The translations under genes and the position numbers were made by a program. Shown in pieces: positions 55,768 through 64,000 of a stretch of 64,000 nt of DNA; the stretch's first letter is position 1; each line of letters opens with the position of its first letter. Under the pieces are notes generated by a model. The model worked only from the letters and a program-made list of their open reading frames with translations. It did no database searches and had not been told where the DNA came from. Source of the DNA: Micromonospora siamensis. GTDB lineage: Bacteria; Actinomycetota; Actinomycetes; Mycobacteriales; Micromonosporaceae. The stretch lies in the NCBI RefSeq assembly GCF_900090305.1, contig NZ_LT607751.1:1178001-1242000 (forward strand), given 5' to 3'.

Positions 55768-56961
55768 GTGGACGAGGCCCGGCTGATCCGCGCCCGGCGG
55801 CGCAGCGTCTGGCAGACCGCCGCCGCGATCGGGGCGGTGCTGCTGCTGGCCGGTGGGCTGATGTTCGCCCTCACCGTGCGGGAGCAGTCCCGGACGCTCG
55901 ACGCGGAGCTGCGGCAGGTCCTGGTGCAGGCCGAGGACGTGGACGACCCGCCGCCCGGGCAGTACCTCGCCCGCTGGCCGGCCGGTGGGGCCGGCCCCGC
56001 CGACGTCACCCCGGCCGCCTCGCCGGAGCTGGTCCGGGTGCTCGACCGGGCGGCCGGCCGGCGGGACGGCCGGTTCGAGGCCGACGCGGGCGACGACCGT
56101 CCGGTCCGGGTGCTGGTCGACCGCCGCGCCGACGGCAGCCGCTGGGCCGTGGCGGCCGACCTGCGTCCGCTCGACGACGAGCGCCGCCGGTTGGCCGGCG
56201 CGCTGCTGCTGGCGGAGCTGGCCGGGCTGGCCGGCGCGCTGGTGGCGGCCACCCTGCTGGCCCGACGGGCGGTGGCGCCGCTGGCCACCGCGCTCACCCT
56301 GCAACGCCGCTTCGTCGCGGACGCCTCGCACGAGCTGCGCACCCCGCTGACCGTGCTGCACACCCGGGCCCAGCTGCTCGCCCGGCGGGCCCGTCAGCGG
56401 CCGGTGGCCGGCCTCGCCGACGAGCTGGACCGGTTGGTCGCGGACACCCGGGTGCTGGGTGAGGTGGTGGAGGACCTGCTGGTCTCCGCCGCCGCCGAGC
56501 AGCAGCCGCTGCCGGATACCGTGGTGGACCTGGCCGAACTGGCCCGCGCCGTGGTGGCCAGCATGGCGCCGTACGCCGCGCAACGGCAGGTCGGGCTGAG
56601 CGTCGAGGCCGACCCCGCGGCCCCCGTACGCGGGGCGGCCACCGCGCTGCGGCGGGCACTGACCGCACTGGTGGACAACGCCATCGGCCACGTGCCGCCC
56701 GGCGGCTCGGTACGGGTCTCGGTGACCCGGGACGACGGCCGGGTGCACGCCCGGGTGGCCGACGACGGGGTGGGCCTCGATCCGGCCGACGCGGACCGGC
56801 TCTTCGCCCGGTTCGCGCACGGCGAGGGCGGCGCGGGCCGACGGTTCGGACTCGGCCTGGCGCTGGTGCAGCACGTGGCGAGCGCACACCGGGGCACGGT
56901 CGAGGTGGCCGGGGCGCCCGGCCAGGGGGCAACGTTCACCCTGCTGCTGCCCGCCGCCTGA
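55768..56961 (+). CDS. Sensor histidine kinase
   Basis: The 397-residue kinase has two transmembrane helices (about 16-37 and 146-168) around a roughly 108-residue extracytoplasmic sensor. A dimerisation/His domain (DASHELRTPLTVLHTRAQ) and an ATPase domain with ALVDNAIGHVPPG (N box), VADDGVGLDPADADRLFARF (G1/F) and RRFGLGLALV (G2) follow. No clear HAMP domain separates the second helix from the H box. Start is a GTG. It phosphorylates the OmpR-type regulator upstream; the signal is unknown. Confidence 0.92.
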   Translation: MDEARLIRARRRSVWQTAAAIGAVLLLAGGLMFALTVREQSRTLDAELRQVLVQAEDVDDPPPGQYLARWPAGGAGPADVTPAASPELVRVLDRAAGRRDGRFEADAGDDRPVRVLVDRRADGSRWAVAADLRPLDDERRRLAGALLLAELAGLAGALVAATLLARRAVAPLATALTLQRRFVADASHELRTPLTVLHTRAQLLARRARQRPVAGLADELDRLVADTRVLGEVVEDLLVSAAAEQQPLPDTVVDLAELARAVVASMAPYAAQRQVGLSVEADPAAPVRGAATALRRALTALVDNAIGHVPPGGSVRVSVTRDDGRVHARVADDGVGLDPADADRLFARFAHGEGGAGRRFGLGLALVQHVASAHRGTVEVAGAPGQGATFTLLLPAA

Positions 56962-57068
56962 GCGGGCCGGCCGGGGGCGGGCCGCGAACGCCCAGCCCGG
57001 GGTGGGCAAGGAATTCGCAAGAAACGGCGGCCAGGGTGGGGGCGACAACCACCGACCGAGGAGTGACC

Positions 57069-57563
57069 GTGCCCGACACCGTCAACGGACTGCCCGTGCA
57101 CCCGCTCGTGGTGCACGCCGTCGTCGTCCTGCTGCCGCTCGCCGCGCTGGGCGTACTGGCCCTCGCCGTCCGGCCGGCCTGGCGGGGCCGCTTCGGCGTG
57201 CTGGTGGTGGCGATCGCCGCGCTGGCCACGGCCGCTGTCCCGCTGGCCACCGAGAGCGGGGAGAGCCTGGAGCACCGGGTCGGCGACCCGGGCCGGCACG
57301 CCGAACTCGGCGACACCCTGCTCTGGTTCGCCCTGCCGCTACTGGTCGTCGCGGTCGGCCTGGTGCTGCTGCACCGGCGGGCCACCCGCACCGGCACCGA
57401 CCGGCCGGCGTCCGGCTCGACGGCGCTGAACGTGGTGGCCGCCGTGCTGGCCGTGGTGGTCGCGGCGGCGAACCTGGTGCAGGTCTACCGGGTGGGCGAG
57501 TCGGGCGCCAAGGCGGTCTGGGGGGACACCCCGGTGGCCCAGCAGGCCGGCGGCGACGACTGA
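57069..57563 (+). CDS. DUF2231 family membrane protein
   Basis: The 164-residue protein has four transmembrane segments and the DUF2231 hallmark GLPVHPLVVHAVVVLLPLAA at its start, plus conserved His/Asp in HAELGDTLLWFALP. Family members may bind haem or metal through the histidines; function is unproven. GAGGAG precedes the GTG at 57069. It follows the two-component genes by 107 bp and could be a target of that system. Confidence 0.82.
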   Translation: MPDTVNGLPVHPLVVHAVVVLLPLAALGVLALAVRPAWRGRFGVLVVAIAALATAAVPLATESGESLEHRVGDPGRHAELGDTLLWFALPLLVVAVGLVLLHRRATRTGTDRPASGSTALNVVAAVLAVVVAAANLVQVYRVGESGAKAVWGDTPVAQQAGGDD

Positions 57564-57570
57564 CCGTCGC

Positions 57571-58746
57571 TCAGCCCGGGGACCCCAGCCAGCGGACCAG
57601 CAGCACCGTCGCGTCGTCGCCGAGCCGATCGTCCTGGTACGCGAGGATCGCGTGCACCAGCCGCCGGGCGGCCTCCGGCAGCGGCAGCTCGTCGGCGAGT
57701 GCCTTGACGGTGAAGTCGACCAGCCGGTCCACCCCGAACAGCTCCCCCTCGGCGGATCGGGCCTCGATGATCCCGTCGGTGTAGAAGAGCACGTCGTCGC
57801 CCGGTTCCAAGACCTCCTCGATCACCACGGCCGGCCGCAGGTCACCGAGGGTCACCGGCAGCGCGGTCGGGGTGGGCAGCACGGTGGCCACCTTCCCGCG
57901 CCGGATCACCAGCCCGCTCGGGTGCCCGGCCGAGATCACCCGCAGCCGCCCGGTGCGCTGGTCCAGCTCGGCCAGCACCCCGGTGATCAGGCCCCGGCGG
58001 TCGTGCCGGCGTACCGCCTCGTCGATGTGGTGGTAGGTGGCGGCCAGGTCGAGGCCGCTGCGCCGGGCGTTGCGGTACGCGGCCAGCGCCAGGCTGGCCA
58101 GCATCACCGCCCGCATCCCGCCGCTGGAGCCGTGGCCGACGGCGTCGAAGAGCGCCAGGTGCGCGACGTCGCCGTTGACCGCGTAGTCGAAGGCGTCCCC
58201 GCCCACGTCGTAGCTGGGTTCCAGGACGCCGCTGATCACCATGCTGCCGGTGGCGAAGGTGAGCGGCGGCAGCTGGGCGCGGAGCATCTCGGCGGCCAGC
58301 CGCATCGGCTCGCGGCGGCGGACCCGCTCCACGGTGTCGCTGTAGGCGCCCCGGGTGACCAGCAGCTCGGCCAGGAGGGAGGCGGCGGCGGAGAAGTCCG
58401 GCACCCGGTCGTCGGGAACCGGCGCCCCGCTGACCACCTCCACCACGCCGAGGCGTTCCAGCCCGTCCAGCAACGGCACCCAGAGCCGGTGGTCCGCCCC
58501 GGCGATCGGCCGCATCAGGCCGTACGCCCGGCCGGCCAGGGTGCCGTCCACGGTGATCGGCTCCCGGTGCGGGGTGCCCGGGTCCGTCATCGGCAGCAGC
58601 TCCCGCTGCTCGTGGTCGACCAGCCAGAGCAGCATGTCCTTGGCGCCCAGCTGGGCGGCGGCCTGCCGGGCCAGCCGGGGCAGGTCCTCCGGCCGCGCGT
58701 GGTGGGACTCCCTGAGCAGGTCGTGCAGGGCCTCGCGCTCACCCAT
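57571..58746 (-). CDS. PP2C-type serine phosphatase (SpoIIE) with N-terminal GAF-like domain
   Basis: The 391-residue cytoplasmic protein has a GAF-like sensor (about 1-155; MLLWLVDHEQRELLPM, LWVPLLDGLERLGVVEV) and a SpoIIE/PP2C domain (about 175-388) with the metal motifs GGDAFDY, FDAVGHGSSGGMRA and GDDATVLLVRW. It should dephosphorylate an anti-sigma-antagonist. Its gene follows an RsbW-like kinase gene by 15 bp, forming a partner-switching pair that lacks a local STAS gene and sigma gene. Confidence 0.9.
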   Translation of the reverse strand: MGEREALHDLLRESHHARPEDLPRLARQAAAQLGAKDMLLWLVDHEQRELLPMTDPGTPHREPITVDGTLAGRAYGLMRPIAGADHRLWVPLLDGLERLGVVEVVSGAPVPDDRVPDFSAAASLLAELLVTRGAYSDTVERVRRREPMRLAAEMLRAQLPPLTFATGSMVISGVLEPSYDVGGDAFDYAVNGDVAHLALFDAVGHGSSGGMRAVMLASLALAAYRNARRSGLDLAATYHHIDEAVRRHDRRGLITGVLAELDQRTGRLRVISAGHPSGLVIRRGKVATVLPTPTALPVTLGDLRPAVVIEEVLEPGDDVLFYTDGIIEARSAEGELFGVDRLVDFTVKALADELPLPEAARRLVHAILAYQDDRLGDDATVLLVRWLGSPG

Positions 58747-58761
58747 TCGCGGTCGCGCCTC

Positions 58762-59190
58762 TCAGCCGCGGGGGAACGACGCCCAGATGTGCTTCGTTCC
58801 CTCGGTGGCGTACCAGCCCACGTCGAGGGAGAAGGCCCGGGCGAGTTGCAGACCCCGCCCGCCGGAGCCCAGCGGGCGGGTGTCGGCGAGCTCGGGGATG
58901 GTGGTCAGGTCGTGGTCGGCGACGTCGAGGATGAAGCAGTCGTCCGCGCGCAGCAGCCGGACCGTGGTCGGCGGTAGGCCGTGTACCAGGGCGTTGGTGG
59001 CCAGTTCGGTGGCGACCAGGACGACCGCCTCCGGGATGTCCTCCAGGGACGCGCCGTCGGCGAGCACCTCCCCGGTCAGCGCCTTGTGCAGGGAGGCGCG
59101 CAGCGTGCGCAGCTCCGCACCGCTGGTCAGCTCCCAGCGTTCGATCTCGGTGGCCTGCGGCGTCGGCGGCGAGGTGCGGAGCTGTCCCAT
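58762..59190 (-). CDS. RsbW-like ATP-binding anti-sigma factor kinase
   Basis: The 142-residue protein is a compact GHKL ATPase (HATPase_c_2): VVLVATELATNALVHGLPPTTVRL (N box), LDVADHDLTTIP (G1-like, with Asp) and GSGGRGLQLARAFSLDVG (G2). There is no sensor or transmembrane part, as in RsbW/SpoIIAB-type serine kinases. It probably phosphorylates a STAS anti-anti-sigma protein, reversed by the SpoIIE phosphatase encoded next. The partner sigma factor is not in the window. Confidence 0.88.
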   Translation of the reverse strand: MGQLRTSPPTPQATEIERWELTSGAELRTLRASLHKALTGEVLADGASLEDIPEAVVLVATELATNALVHGLPPTTVRLLRADDCFILDVADHDLTTIPELADTRPLGSGGRGLQLARAFSLDVGWYATEGTKHIWASFPRG

Positions 59191-59248
59191 GATCTGCCTT
59201 TTACCCTCGGTAGTTGCCCGTCACACTGCCCGGAGGGTGTCCGTACGG

Positions 59249-60436
59249 TCACTCCGGGCGTAGTGGTCCGGCCGGGTATGCCCGGGTCTCCGCCGCCTTC
59301 ACCGCCGCCCAGACCGGCTGGCCGGGGACCAACCGCAGCTGGGCGGCCGCGGCCGGGGTGACGTCGGCCGCCACCCCGACCGGCCCGTCGAGCTGGATCC
59401 GCAGGTTGTCGCCGTGCCGCTGGACGCCCACGACGGTGGCCGGCCAGGTGTTGCGGGGGCTGCCGTCGGGCCGCTGCCGGTGCAGGGCGACCGCCGACGG
59501 CGGGAAGGCCACGAAGGCGTCCCCGTCGACCCGGTCGGCGGCGGTCAGGGTCAGCTCCGGGGCGATCCGGACGGCGTGCCCGTCGCCCCGGCCCCGGTGC
59601 AGGTTCAGGCCGACCAGGTGGGCGACGTAGTCGGTGCGCGGCCGGGCGGTGACGGTGGCGGCGTCGCCCTCCTGCACCACCCGGCCGTCCTCGACGATCA
59701 CCAGCCGGTCGGCGAGCACCAGCGCGTCGAGCGGGTCATGGGTGACCAGCAGCGCGGCGTGCCGGTGGGCGGCGAGGTGCCGGTGCAGCTCGGTACGGGT
59801 CTCCAGCCGGGTCCGGGCGTCCAGCGCGGCCAGCGGCTCGTCGAGCAGCAGCAGGGCCGGGTCGACGGCGAGCGCCCGGGCCAACGCCACCCGCTGGGCC
59901 TGGCCGCCGGAGAGCTGCCGGGGCCGGTGTCGGGCATACCCGGCGAGCCCCACCCGGCCGAGCCACTCCTGCGCCCGGGCCCGGGCGGCCCGCCGGTCCA
60001 GTCCCCGCCGGCGCGGCCCGAACGCCACGTTGTCCCGGGCGGTGAGGTGCGGGAAGAGCAGGTGGTCCTGGAAGACCACGCCGATCCGGCGGCGCTCCGG
60101 CGGGGTGAAGGCACGGCGGGCGGGCCGGTCCAGGTCGACGCCGTCGAGGGTGACGTGGCCGGCGGTGAGCGGGTGCAGCCCGGCGAGGACCCGCAGCGCG
60201 GTGCTCTTGCCCGCGCCGTTGGGCCCGAGCAGCGCCACCACCTCGCCGGCGGCGATCCGCAGCCGGACGTCCAGCCGGAAACCGTGGTGGTCGGCGACCA
60301 GGTGGGCGTCGAGCAGCGGCCGACCGCCGGGGGCGTCCGGGGCCGGTCCGGCCCGCCGGTCGGTCGCGCCCTCGGCCTGGTCGGTGGCCCTCACCGGTCG
60401 GCCGGGGGCGCCCCCGGGCTGGTCGGTGACGCTCAC
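59249..60436 (-). CDS. modC: Molybdate ABC transporter ATP-binding protein ModC
   Basis: The 395-residue ATPase has Walker A LLGPNGAGKST, Q-loop VVFQDHLLFPHL, signature LSGGQAQRVALARAL, Walker B LLLLDEPLAALDA and H-loop LVTHDPLDAL. The C-terminal TOBE domain (about 330-390; ATVVGVQRHGDNLRIQLDG) is the molybdate-sensing part of ModC. The first 40 residues (Pro/Gly/Asp-rich) are an unusual extension. The GTG start overlaps modB by 4 bp. Confidence 0.9.
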   Translation of the reverse strand: MSVTDQPGGAPGRPVRATDQAEGATDRRAGPAPDAPGGRPLLDAHLVADHHGFRLDVRLRIAAGEVVALLGPNGAGKSTALRVLAGLHPLTAGHVTLDGVDLDRPARRAFTPPERRRIGVVFQDHLLFPHLTARDNVAFGPRRRGLDRRAARARAQEWLGRVGLAGYARHRPRQLSGGQAQRVALARALAVDPALLLLDEPLAALDARTRLETRTELHRHLAAHRHAALLVTHDPLDALVLADRLVIVEDGRVVQEGDAATVTARPRTDYVAHLVGLNLHRGRGDGHAVRIAPELTLTAADRVDGDAFVAFPPSAVALHRQRPDGSPRNTWPATVVGVQRHGDNLRIQLDGPVGVAADVTPAAAAQLRLVPGQPVWAAVKAAETRAYPAGPLRPE

Positions 60437-61311
60437 GGGCCGGTCACCCAGCGGTCGCGGAGCGCGGCCAGGATACCGACCGAGACGGTGAGCAGGATCA
60501 GGCTGAGCACCACGGCGGACTCCAGGTCGGTCTCCAGGGCCAGGTAGACGGCGAGCGGCATGGTCTGGGTCCGGCCCGGATAGTTGCCGGCGAAGGTGAT
60601 GGTCGCGCCGAACTCACCGAGCGCCCGGGCCCAGCAGAGCACCGCGCCGGCCGTCACCCCCGGGGCGACCAGGGGGAGCGTGACGTGGGTGAAGGCGGTC
60701 CAGCGGCCGGCGCCCAGGGTGGCGGCGGCCTCCTCGTACCGTCGGTCGGCGCCGCGCAGCGCACCCTCCACCGCGATGATCAGGAACGGCATCGCCACGA
60801 ACGCCTCGGCTAGCACCACCCCGGCGGTGCTGAACGGCAGGGTGACGCCGAACGTGTCGTCCAGCCAGCCGCCGAGCAGCCCCCGGCGACCGAAGACCAG
60901 CAGCAGCGCCACCCCGCCGACCACCGGTGGCAGCACCAGCGGGACGGTGACCAGCGCGCGGACCAGCCGGCGGCCGGGAAACTCGACCCGGGCCAGCAGC
61001 CAGGCCAGGGGCACGCCGAGCAGCAGGCAGAACAGGGTGGCCAGGGTGGCGGTCTGCACCGACAGCCGCAGCGCGGTGAGCACCCCGGGCGCGGTGAGCC
61101 GCTGCGGCAGCGTCGTCCAGGGGGCCCGGGCCAGCAGCCCGACCAGCGGCAGGAGCAGGAAGAGCAGGCCCAAACCGGCCGGCACCAGCAGGGCCGCCGG
61201 CACCCGACCGGCCGCGGCGCGCCGCCGCGCCGCCCCGCTCCGGGCCGCGCCGGTCGTCGCGGGCCCGGCCGGGGCGGCGCCGTCGGTGCCGGTCACGCCG
61301 GTGCCGGTCAC
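60433..61311 (-). CDS. modB: Molybdate ABC transporter permease ModB
   Basis: The 292-residue protein has about six transmembrane segments after a 38-residue Ala/Gly/Arg-rich N-terminus, with the ModB loop RRYEEAAATLGAGRWTAFTHV (EAA motif) and VVGGVALLLVFGRRG. It forms the homodimeric channel for molybdate. Both ends overlap neighbours by 4 bp (GTGA), so modA-modB-modC are made as one unit. Confidence 0.92.
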   Translation of the reverse strand: MTGTGVTGTDGAAPAGPATTGAARSGAARRRAAAGRVPAALLVPAGLGLLFLLLPLVGLLARAPWTTLPQRLTAPGVLTALRLSVQTATLATLFCLLLGVPLAWLLARVEFPGRRLVRALVTVPLVLPPVVGGVALLLVFGRRGLLGGWLDDTFGVTLPFSTAGVVLAEAFVAMPFLIIAVEGALRGADRRYEEAAATLGAGRWTAFTHVTLPLVAPGVTAGAVLCWARALGEFGATITFAGNYPGRTQTMPLAVYLALETDLESAVVLSLILLTVSVGILAALRDRWVTGP

Positions 61312-62090
61312 GCCGGTGGCGGCTGGAAGCCGGCCGCGGTGAGGACGGCCCGGCCGGCGGGCGAACGGACGTACGCGACGAAGGCCGCCGCCCCGGCCGG
61401 GTTGCCGGCCCCCTTCAGCGCCACGATCGGGTAGTCGTTGACCGCCCGCGCCGACTCGGGGAACTCCACCCCGGTCAGCCCCGGGGCGGCCCGGACGTCG
61501 GTGCGGTAGACCAGGGCGGCGTCCACCTCGCCCAGCCTCACCTTGGCCAGCGCGCCCTTGACGTCCCGCTCCAGGGTGACCGGGGTGAGGCGTACGCCGG
61601 CGGTGTCGAGGGCCTTGCGGGCCGCGTCGCCGCAGGGCACCTGCGGGGCGCAGAGGGCGACCTTGGTGCCCGGCCGGGTGAGGTCCGCCAGGCCGCGTAC
61701 GCCCTTCGGGTCGCCGGCCGGCACGGCGATCACCAGCTGGTTGCGGACGAAGACGGCCGGCTCACCGGCGGCGTCCCCGGCGTCGGTGACCGTACGCATC
61801 GGGCCGGGCGCGGCGGAGGCGAACACGTCGGCGGGCGCCCCCTGGGTGATCTGGGTGGCCAGCGCGGAGCTGCCGGCGAAGTTGAAGGTGACCCGGGTGC
61901 CCGGGTGGGCGGCCTCGAAGCGCTTGCCGAGCGCGGTGAACGACTCGGTTAGCGAGGCGGCGGCGAAGACCGTGACGGTGCCTCCGCCGGTGTCGCCCGC
62001 GCCGGGCGGGTCGTCGGTGCCGCCGCAGCCGGTCAGGGTGAGCGCGGCCAGGGCGACCGCCCCGGCCAGCAGCGGGCGTAGCCGTCTCAT
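61308..62090 (-). CDS. modA: Molybdate-binding lipoprotein ModA
   Basis: The 260-residue lipoprotein has the signal LLAGAVALAALTLTGCGG (Cys22) and the ModA fold: VTVFAAASLTESFTALGKRFE, FAGSSALATQITQGAPADVFASA (the conserved oxyanion-binding loop) and VDAALVYRTDV. It captures molybdate or tungstate outside the membrane for ModBC. Its ATG shares one base with the stop of the HTH-TOBE regulator. Confidence 0.93.
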   Translation of the reverse strand: MRRLRPLLAGAVALAALTLTGCGGTDDPPGAGDTGGGTVTVFAAASLTESFTALGKRFEAAHPGTRVTFNFAGSSALATQITQGAPADVFASAAPGPMRTVTDAGDAAGEPAVFVRNQLVIAVPAGDPKGVRGLADLTRPGTKVALCAPQVPCGDAARKALDTAGVRLTPVTLERDVKGALAKVRLGEVDAALVYRTDVRAAPGLTGVEFPESARAVNDYPIVALKGAGNPAGAAAFVAYVRSPAGRAVLTAAGFQPPPA

Positions 62091-62503
62091 CAGCCGCTCC
62101 TCGGGTTGCCGGCCACGGGTGCCCGCTCCACCACCACGGTCGTCGACTTGATCACTGCGACGGCCACCGAGCCGACCCGCAGGTCCAGCTCTTCGACCGC
62201 TTCCCGGCTCATCAACGACACCACCCGGAACGGCCCGGCCTGGATGTCCACCTGTGCCATCACGGTGTCCTTGACCACCGCGGTGACGATGCCGCGCAGC
62301 CGGTTGCGGGCCGAGGAACGCCCGGTGCCCTCCTGGTCGGCGGCGCCGGCCCGGACGAAGGCGGCCAGGTCGGCGCCGCCGATCGTCCGGTGCCCGTGGT
62401 CGTCGCGGCTGGCGGGGAGGCGGCCGGCGTCGACCCAGCGCCGCACCGTGTCGGCGCTGACGCCGAGCAGTTCGGCGGCCTCGCCGATCCGGAACTCAGA
62501 CAC
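62090..62503 (-). CDS. HTH-TOBE molybdate-responsive regulator (Mop-like)
   Basis: The 137-residue protein joins a MerR-like excisionase helix-turn-helix (about 1-60; RIGEAAELLGVSADTVRRWVDAGRLPA) to a single TOBE domain (about 68-130; RNLRGIV... region RLRGIVTAVVKDTVMAQVDI). TOBE domains bind molybdate, so it is a small ModE-like sensor. It leads the mod operon with one-base overlap to modA, implying feedback control of molybdate uptake. The GTG at 62503 is used. Confidence 0.87.
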   Translation of the reverse strand: MSEFRIGEAAELLGVSADTVRRWVDAGRLPASRDDHGHRTIGGADLAAFVRAGAADQEGTGRSSARNRLRGIVTAVVKDTVMAQVDIQAGPFRVVSLMSREAVEELDLRVGSVAVAVIKSTTVVVERAPVAGNPRSG

Positions 62504-62674
62504 GCCACCACCCTAGCCATCGTGGCTGCGGCGCGAAACTCCCCGGAATCCTCGCATTGGCAAGCCGTAGCCATCCTCAGCCCTGGCAACTGCGTGGTGG
62601 CTCGGAACCCGGCCGCAGGCGTCGGCGGCGGGCTCCTCCTTACCTGCTGGCGTCGGCGGTGCCGGCCCCCTACG

Positions 62675-63850
62675 GTGAGTGCCGTGGCGAGGACCGGTCC
62701 GGCGACCCGACCGTGGCTGGTCGACGCCGCCGTCACGCTGGCCGTGCTCGTGGTGGCCGAGTTCGCCGTGGTGACCGGCCAGGAGGCCGGCGCCCGGCCG
62801 CGCGACTGGTTCGCGTACGCCCTCGGGGCGGCGATGGCCGCGCCGGTGCTGCTGCGCCGCCGGTCCCCGCTGGTCGCCCTCTACCTGGCCGCCGGGGCGC
62901 TGCTGGTCTTCTACGCGGTGGGCTACCCGGGCTTCCCGCCGGCACTGGTGCTCGCTGTGCCGCTCTACGACGCCGCCCTCGCCGGCCACCTGTGGCGGGT
63001 GCTGCCGGTGCCGTCGTTCTTCCTGCTCACCGGCGGTGAGGTGAGCGTCCGGCGGGGGCTGCCACCGCTGGACACGGTGGCCGTGTTCCTGCCCCAGGTC
63101 GCCGTCGTGGCGGTGGCGATGCTGCTCGGCGCCCTGGTCCGCAGCCGCCGGGCGTACGCCGCCGGTGTGCGCGAGCGGTTGGCGCAGGCCGAGCGGGAGC
63201 GGGAGCGGGAGGCGGAGCGGCGGGTGACCGAGGAACGACTGCGGATCGCCCGGGACGTGCACGACACGGTCGGGCACGCGATCGCCACCATCACCGTGCA
63301 GTCGGCGGCGGCGTTGCAGCTGCTCGACCGGGAGCCGGAGCGGGCCCGCGAGGCGCTGACCGCCATCCGGGGCACCGGCAAGGAGGCCCTGGCCGAGCTG
63401 CGCGCCACCCTCGGGGTGCTGCGCGGTGACGACGGCGGGCCGGCCACCGAGCGGGACGCCGGGCTGCACCGGCTGCCCGACCTGCTGGACGCGGTCCGGG
63501 CCGCGGGGCTGCGGGTCGAGCTGGACGGCGACCCGGGCGGGGTGGACCTGGCCGGTCCGGTCGACCACGCGGCGTACCGGATCCTTCAGGAGTCGCTGAC
63601 CAACGTGCTGCGGCACGGCGGCCCGCTGGCCCGGGCGCAGGTGCGGCTGCGGACCGCGCCGGGGACGCTGGCCATCGAGGTCGGCGACGACGGGCCGGGC
63701 GCCGGCCCGACCGCCGGGGACGGGGGCGGGCGTGGCCTGGCCGGGATGCGGGAGCGGGTCGAGGCGCTCGGTGGGACCTTCGACGCCGGGCTTCGACCGG
63801 CCGGCGGTTTCCGGGTACGCGCCACACTGCCGAGGGGGACGACGACGTGA
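62675..63850 (+). CDS. NarL-type sensor histidine kinase (HisKA_3)
   Basis: The 391-residue kinase has about four to five N-terminal transmembrane segments (about 12-150), a charged coiled linker (AEREREREAERRVTEERL) and a HisKA_3 domain with RIARDVHDTVGHAIATITVQ (phospho-His). An ATPase domain follows (ILQESLTNVLRHGG; GDDGPGAG; RGLAGMRERVEALGG). The start GTG at 62675 is uncertain; a second GTG lies 9 bp on, and no ribosome site is clear, so a leaderless transcript is possible. The stop overlaps the regulator start by 4 bp. Confidence 0.88.
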   Translation: MSAVARTGPATRPWLVDAAVTLAVLVVAEFAVVTGQEAGARPRDWFAYALGAAMAAPVLLRRRSPLVALYLAAGALLVFYAVGYPGFPPALVLAVPLYDAALAGHLWRVLPVPSFFLLTGGEVSVRRGLPPLDTVAVFLPQVAVVAVAMLLGALVRSRRAYAAGVRERLAQAEREREREAERRVTEERLRIARDVHDTVGHAIATITVQSAAALQLLDREPERAREALTAIRGTGKEALAELRATLGVLRGDDGGPATERDAGLHRLPDLLDAVRAAGLRVELDGDPGGVDLAGPVDHAAYRILQESLTNVLRHGGPLARAQVRLRTAPGTLAIEVGDDGPGAGPTAGDGGGRGLAGMRERVEALGGTFDAGLRPAGGFRVRATLPRGTTT

Positions 63851-64000
63851 TCCGGGTACTGCTCGCCGACGACCAGTCCCTGGTCCGCGCCGGGCTGCGC
63901 GCGCTGCTGGAGGGCGCCGGCGACCTGACCGTGGTGGGCGAGGCCGGCAACGGCGGGGCGGCGGTGGCGCTGGCCCGGGAGTTGCGCCCCGACGTGGTGC
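63847..64000 (+). CDS. NarL/LuxR-family response regulator (truncated by window end)
   Basis: The first 51 residues are visible: VIRVLLADDQSLVRAGLRAL, then LEGAGDLTVVGEAGNGG and LRPDVV. This is the start of a NarL-type receiver with the acidic pocket ADD; the phospho-acceptor Asp should be the next residues beyond the window. The GTG overlaps the kinase stop by 4 bp, so kinase and regulator are cotranslated. Confidence 0.9.
   Translation, partial: MIRVLLADDQSLVRAGLRALLEGAGDLTVVGEAGNGGAAVALARELRPDVV

Noticed and set aside
54915..56363. In-frame N-terminal extension of the DUF2786 protein
   Set aside because: The extension lies opposite the two-component genes and is low complexity; GTG 54914 has a proper ribosome site.

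Overview
The window is very GC-rich (roughly 73% by eye), with GTG starts, 1-4 bp start/stop overlaps, twin-arginine and lipobox exports, a mycobacterial-type ESX (type VII) locus with mycosins, a copper-type CsoR, an ECF42 sigma operon and an actinobacterial c-di-AMP riboswitch. This points to a filamentous actinomycete, most likely Micromonosporaceae (Micromonospora-like). The genus call rests on gene content and style; no search was run. No tRNA, rRNA, CRISPR array, prophage or transposase gene was seen.

Layout. 0-4 kb: end of a probable sugar ABC ATPase, a hotdog thioesterase-like protein, and a beta-phosphoglucomutase-like HAD coupled to a GH65 enzyme (disaccharide phosphorolysis). 4-12.2 kb: housekeeping and unknown genes (Gln-rich mini-protein, alpha/beta hydrolase, AI-2E family permease, beta-propeller lipoprotein, MT0933-type antitoxin-like protein, SMP-30 lactonase beside an Lrp regulator, a membrane-bound SpoIIE phosphatase). 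12.3-20.2 kb: a coherent accessory locus with two secreted cyanophycinase-like (S51) proteins, an RpiR/SIS regulator, a polar-amino-acid ABC importer and an M20 peptidase. Repeated GTAAC-N4-GTTAC palindromes lie in the central divergent promoter. The simplest reading is scavenging of an extracellular poly-aspartate/arginine (cyanophycin-like) polymer: cut outside, import, hydrolyse inside.

20.2-22.4 kb: a C39-like peptidase, then a 0.67 kb gene-free, repeat-dense island (12 copies of a 7-mer, a 170 bp element with 19 bp terminal inverted repeats, a 20 bp AT-rich inverted repeat, a 20 bp tandem repeat), then a PPOX protein and a DUF1232 protein. 22.5-40.3 kb: an ESX secretion locus (eccB, eccE, eccD, eccC, two WXG100 proteins, two mycosins) with two paralogous cargo modules, each a short YxxxE helical protein overlapping a long WXG/Gly-rich protein. 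The two long proteins share a C-terminal tail. 40.4-44.3 kb: a winged-helix regulator, a beta-carbonic anhydrase, a riboswitch-controlled wall-hydrolase-like protein and a YibE/F protein.

44.5-50.2 kb: a copper island (multicopper oxidase, SHOCT protein, CsoR, CopZ, secreted His-rich protein, CopA) with three CsoR-type operators in the divergent control region. 50.3-55 kb: CsbD, a lipoprotein, an ECF42 operon (YCII, sigma, RibD-C reductase) and a DUF2786 protein. 55-59.2 kb: a two-component system, a DUF2231 protein and an RsbW-like/SpoIIE pair. 59.2-62.5 kb: a molybdate operon (HTH-TOBE, modA, modB, modC). 62.7-64 kb: a NarL-type two-component system cut by the window end.
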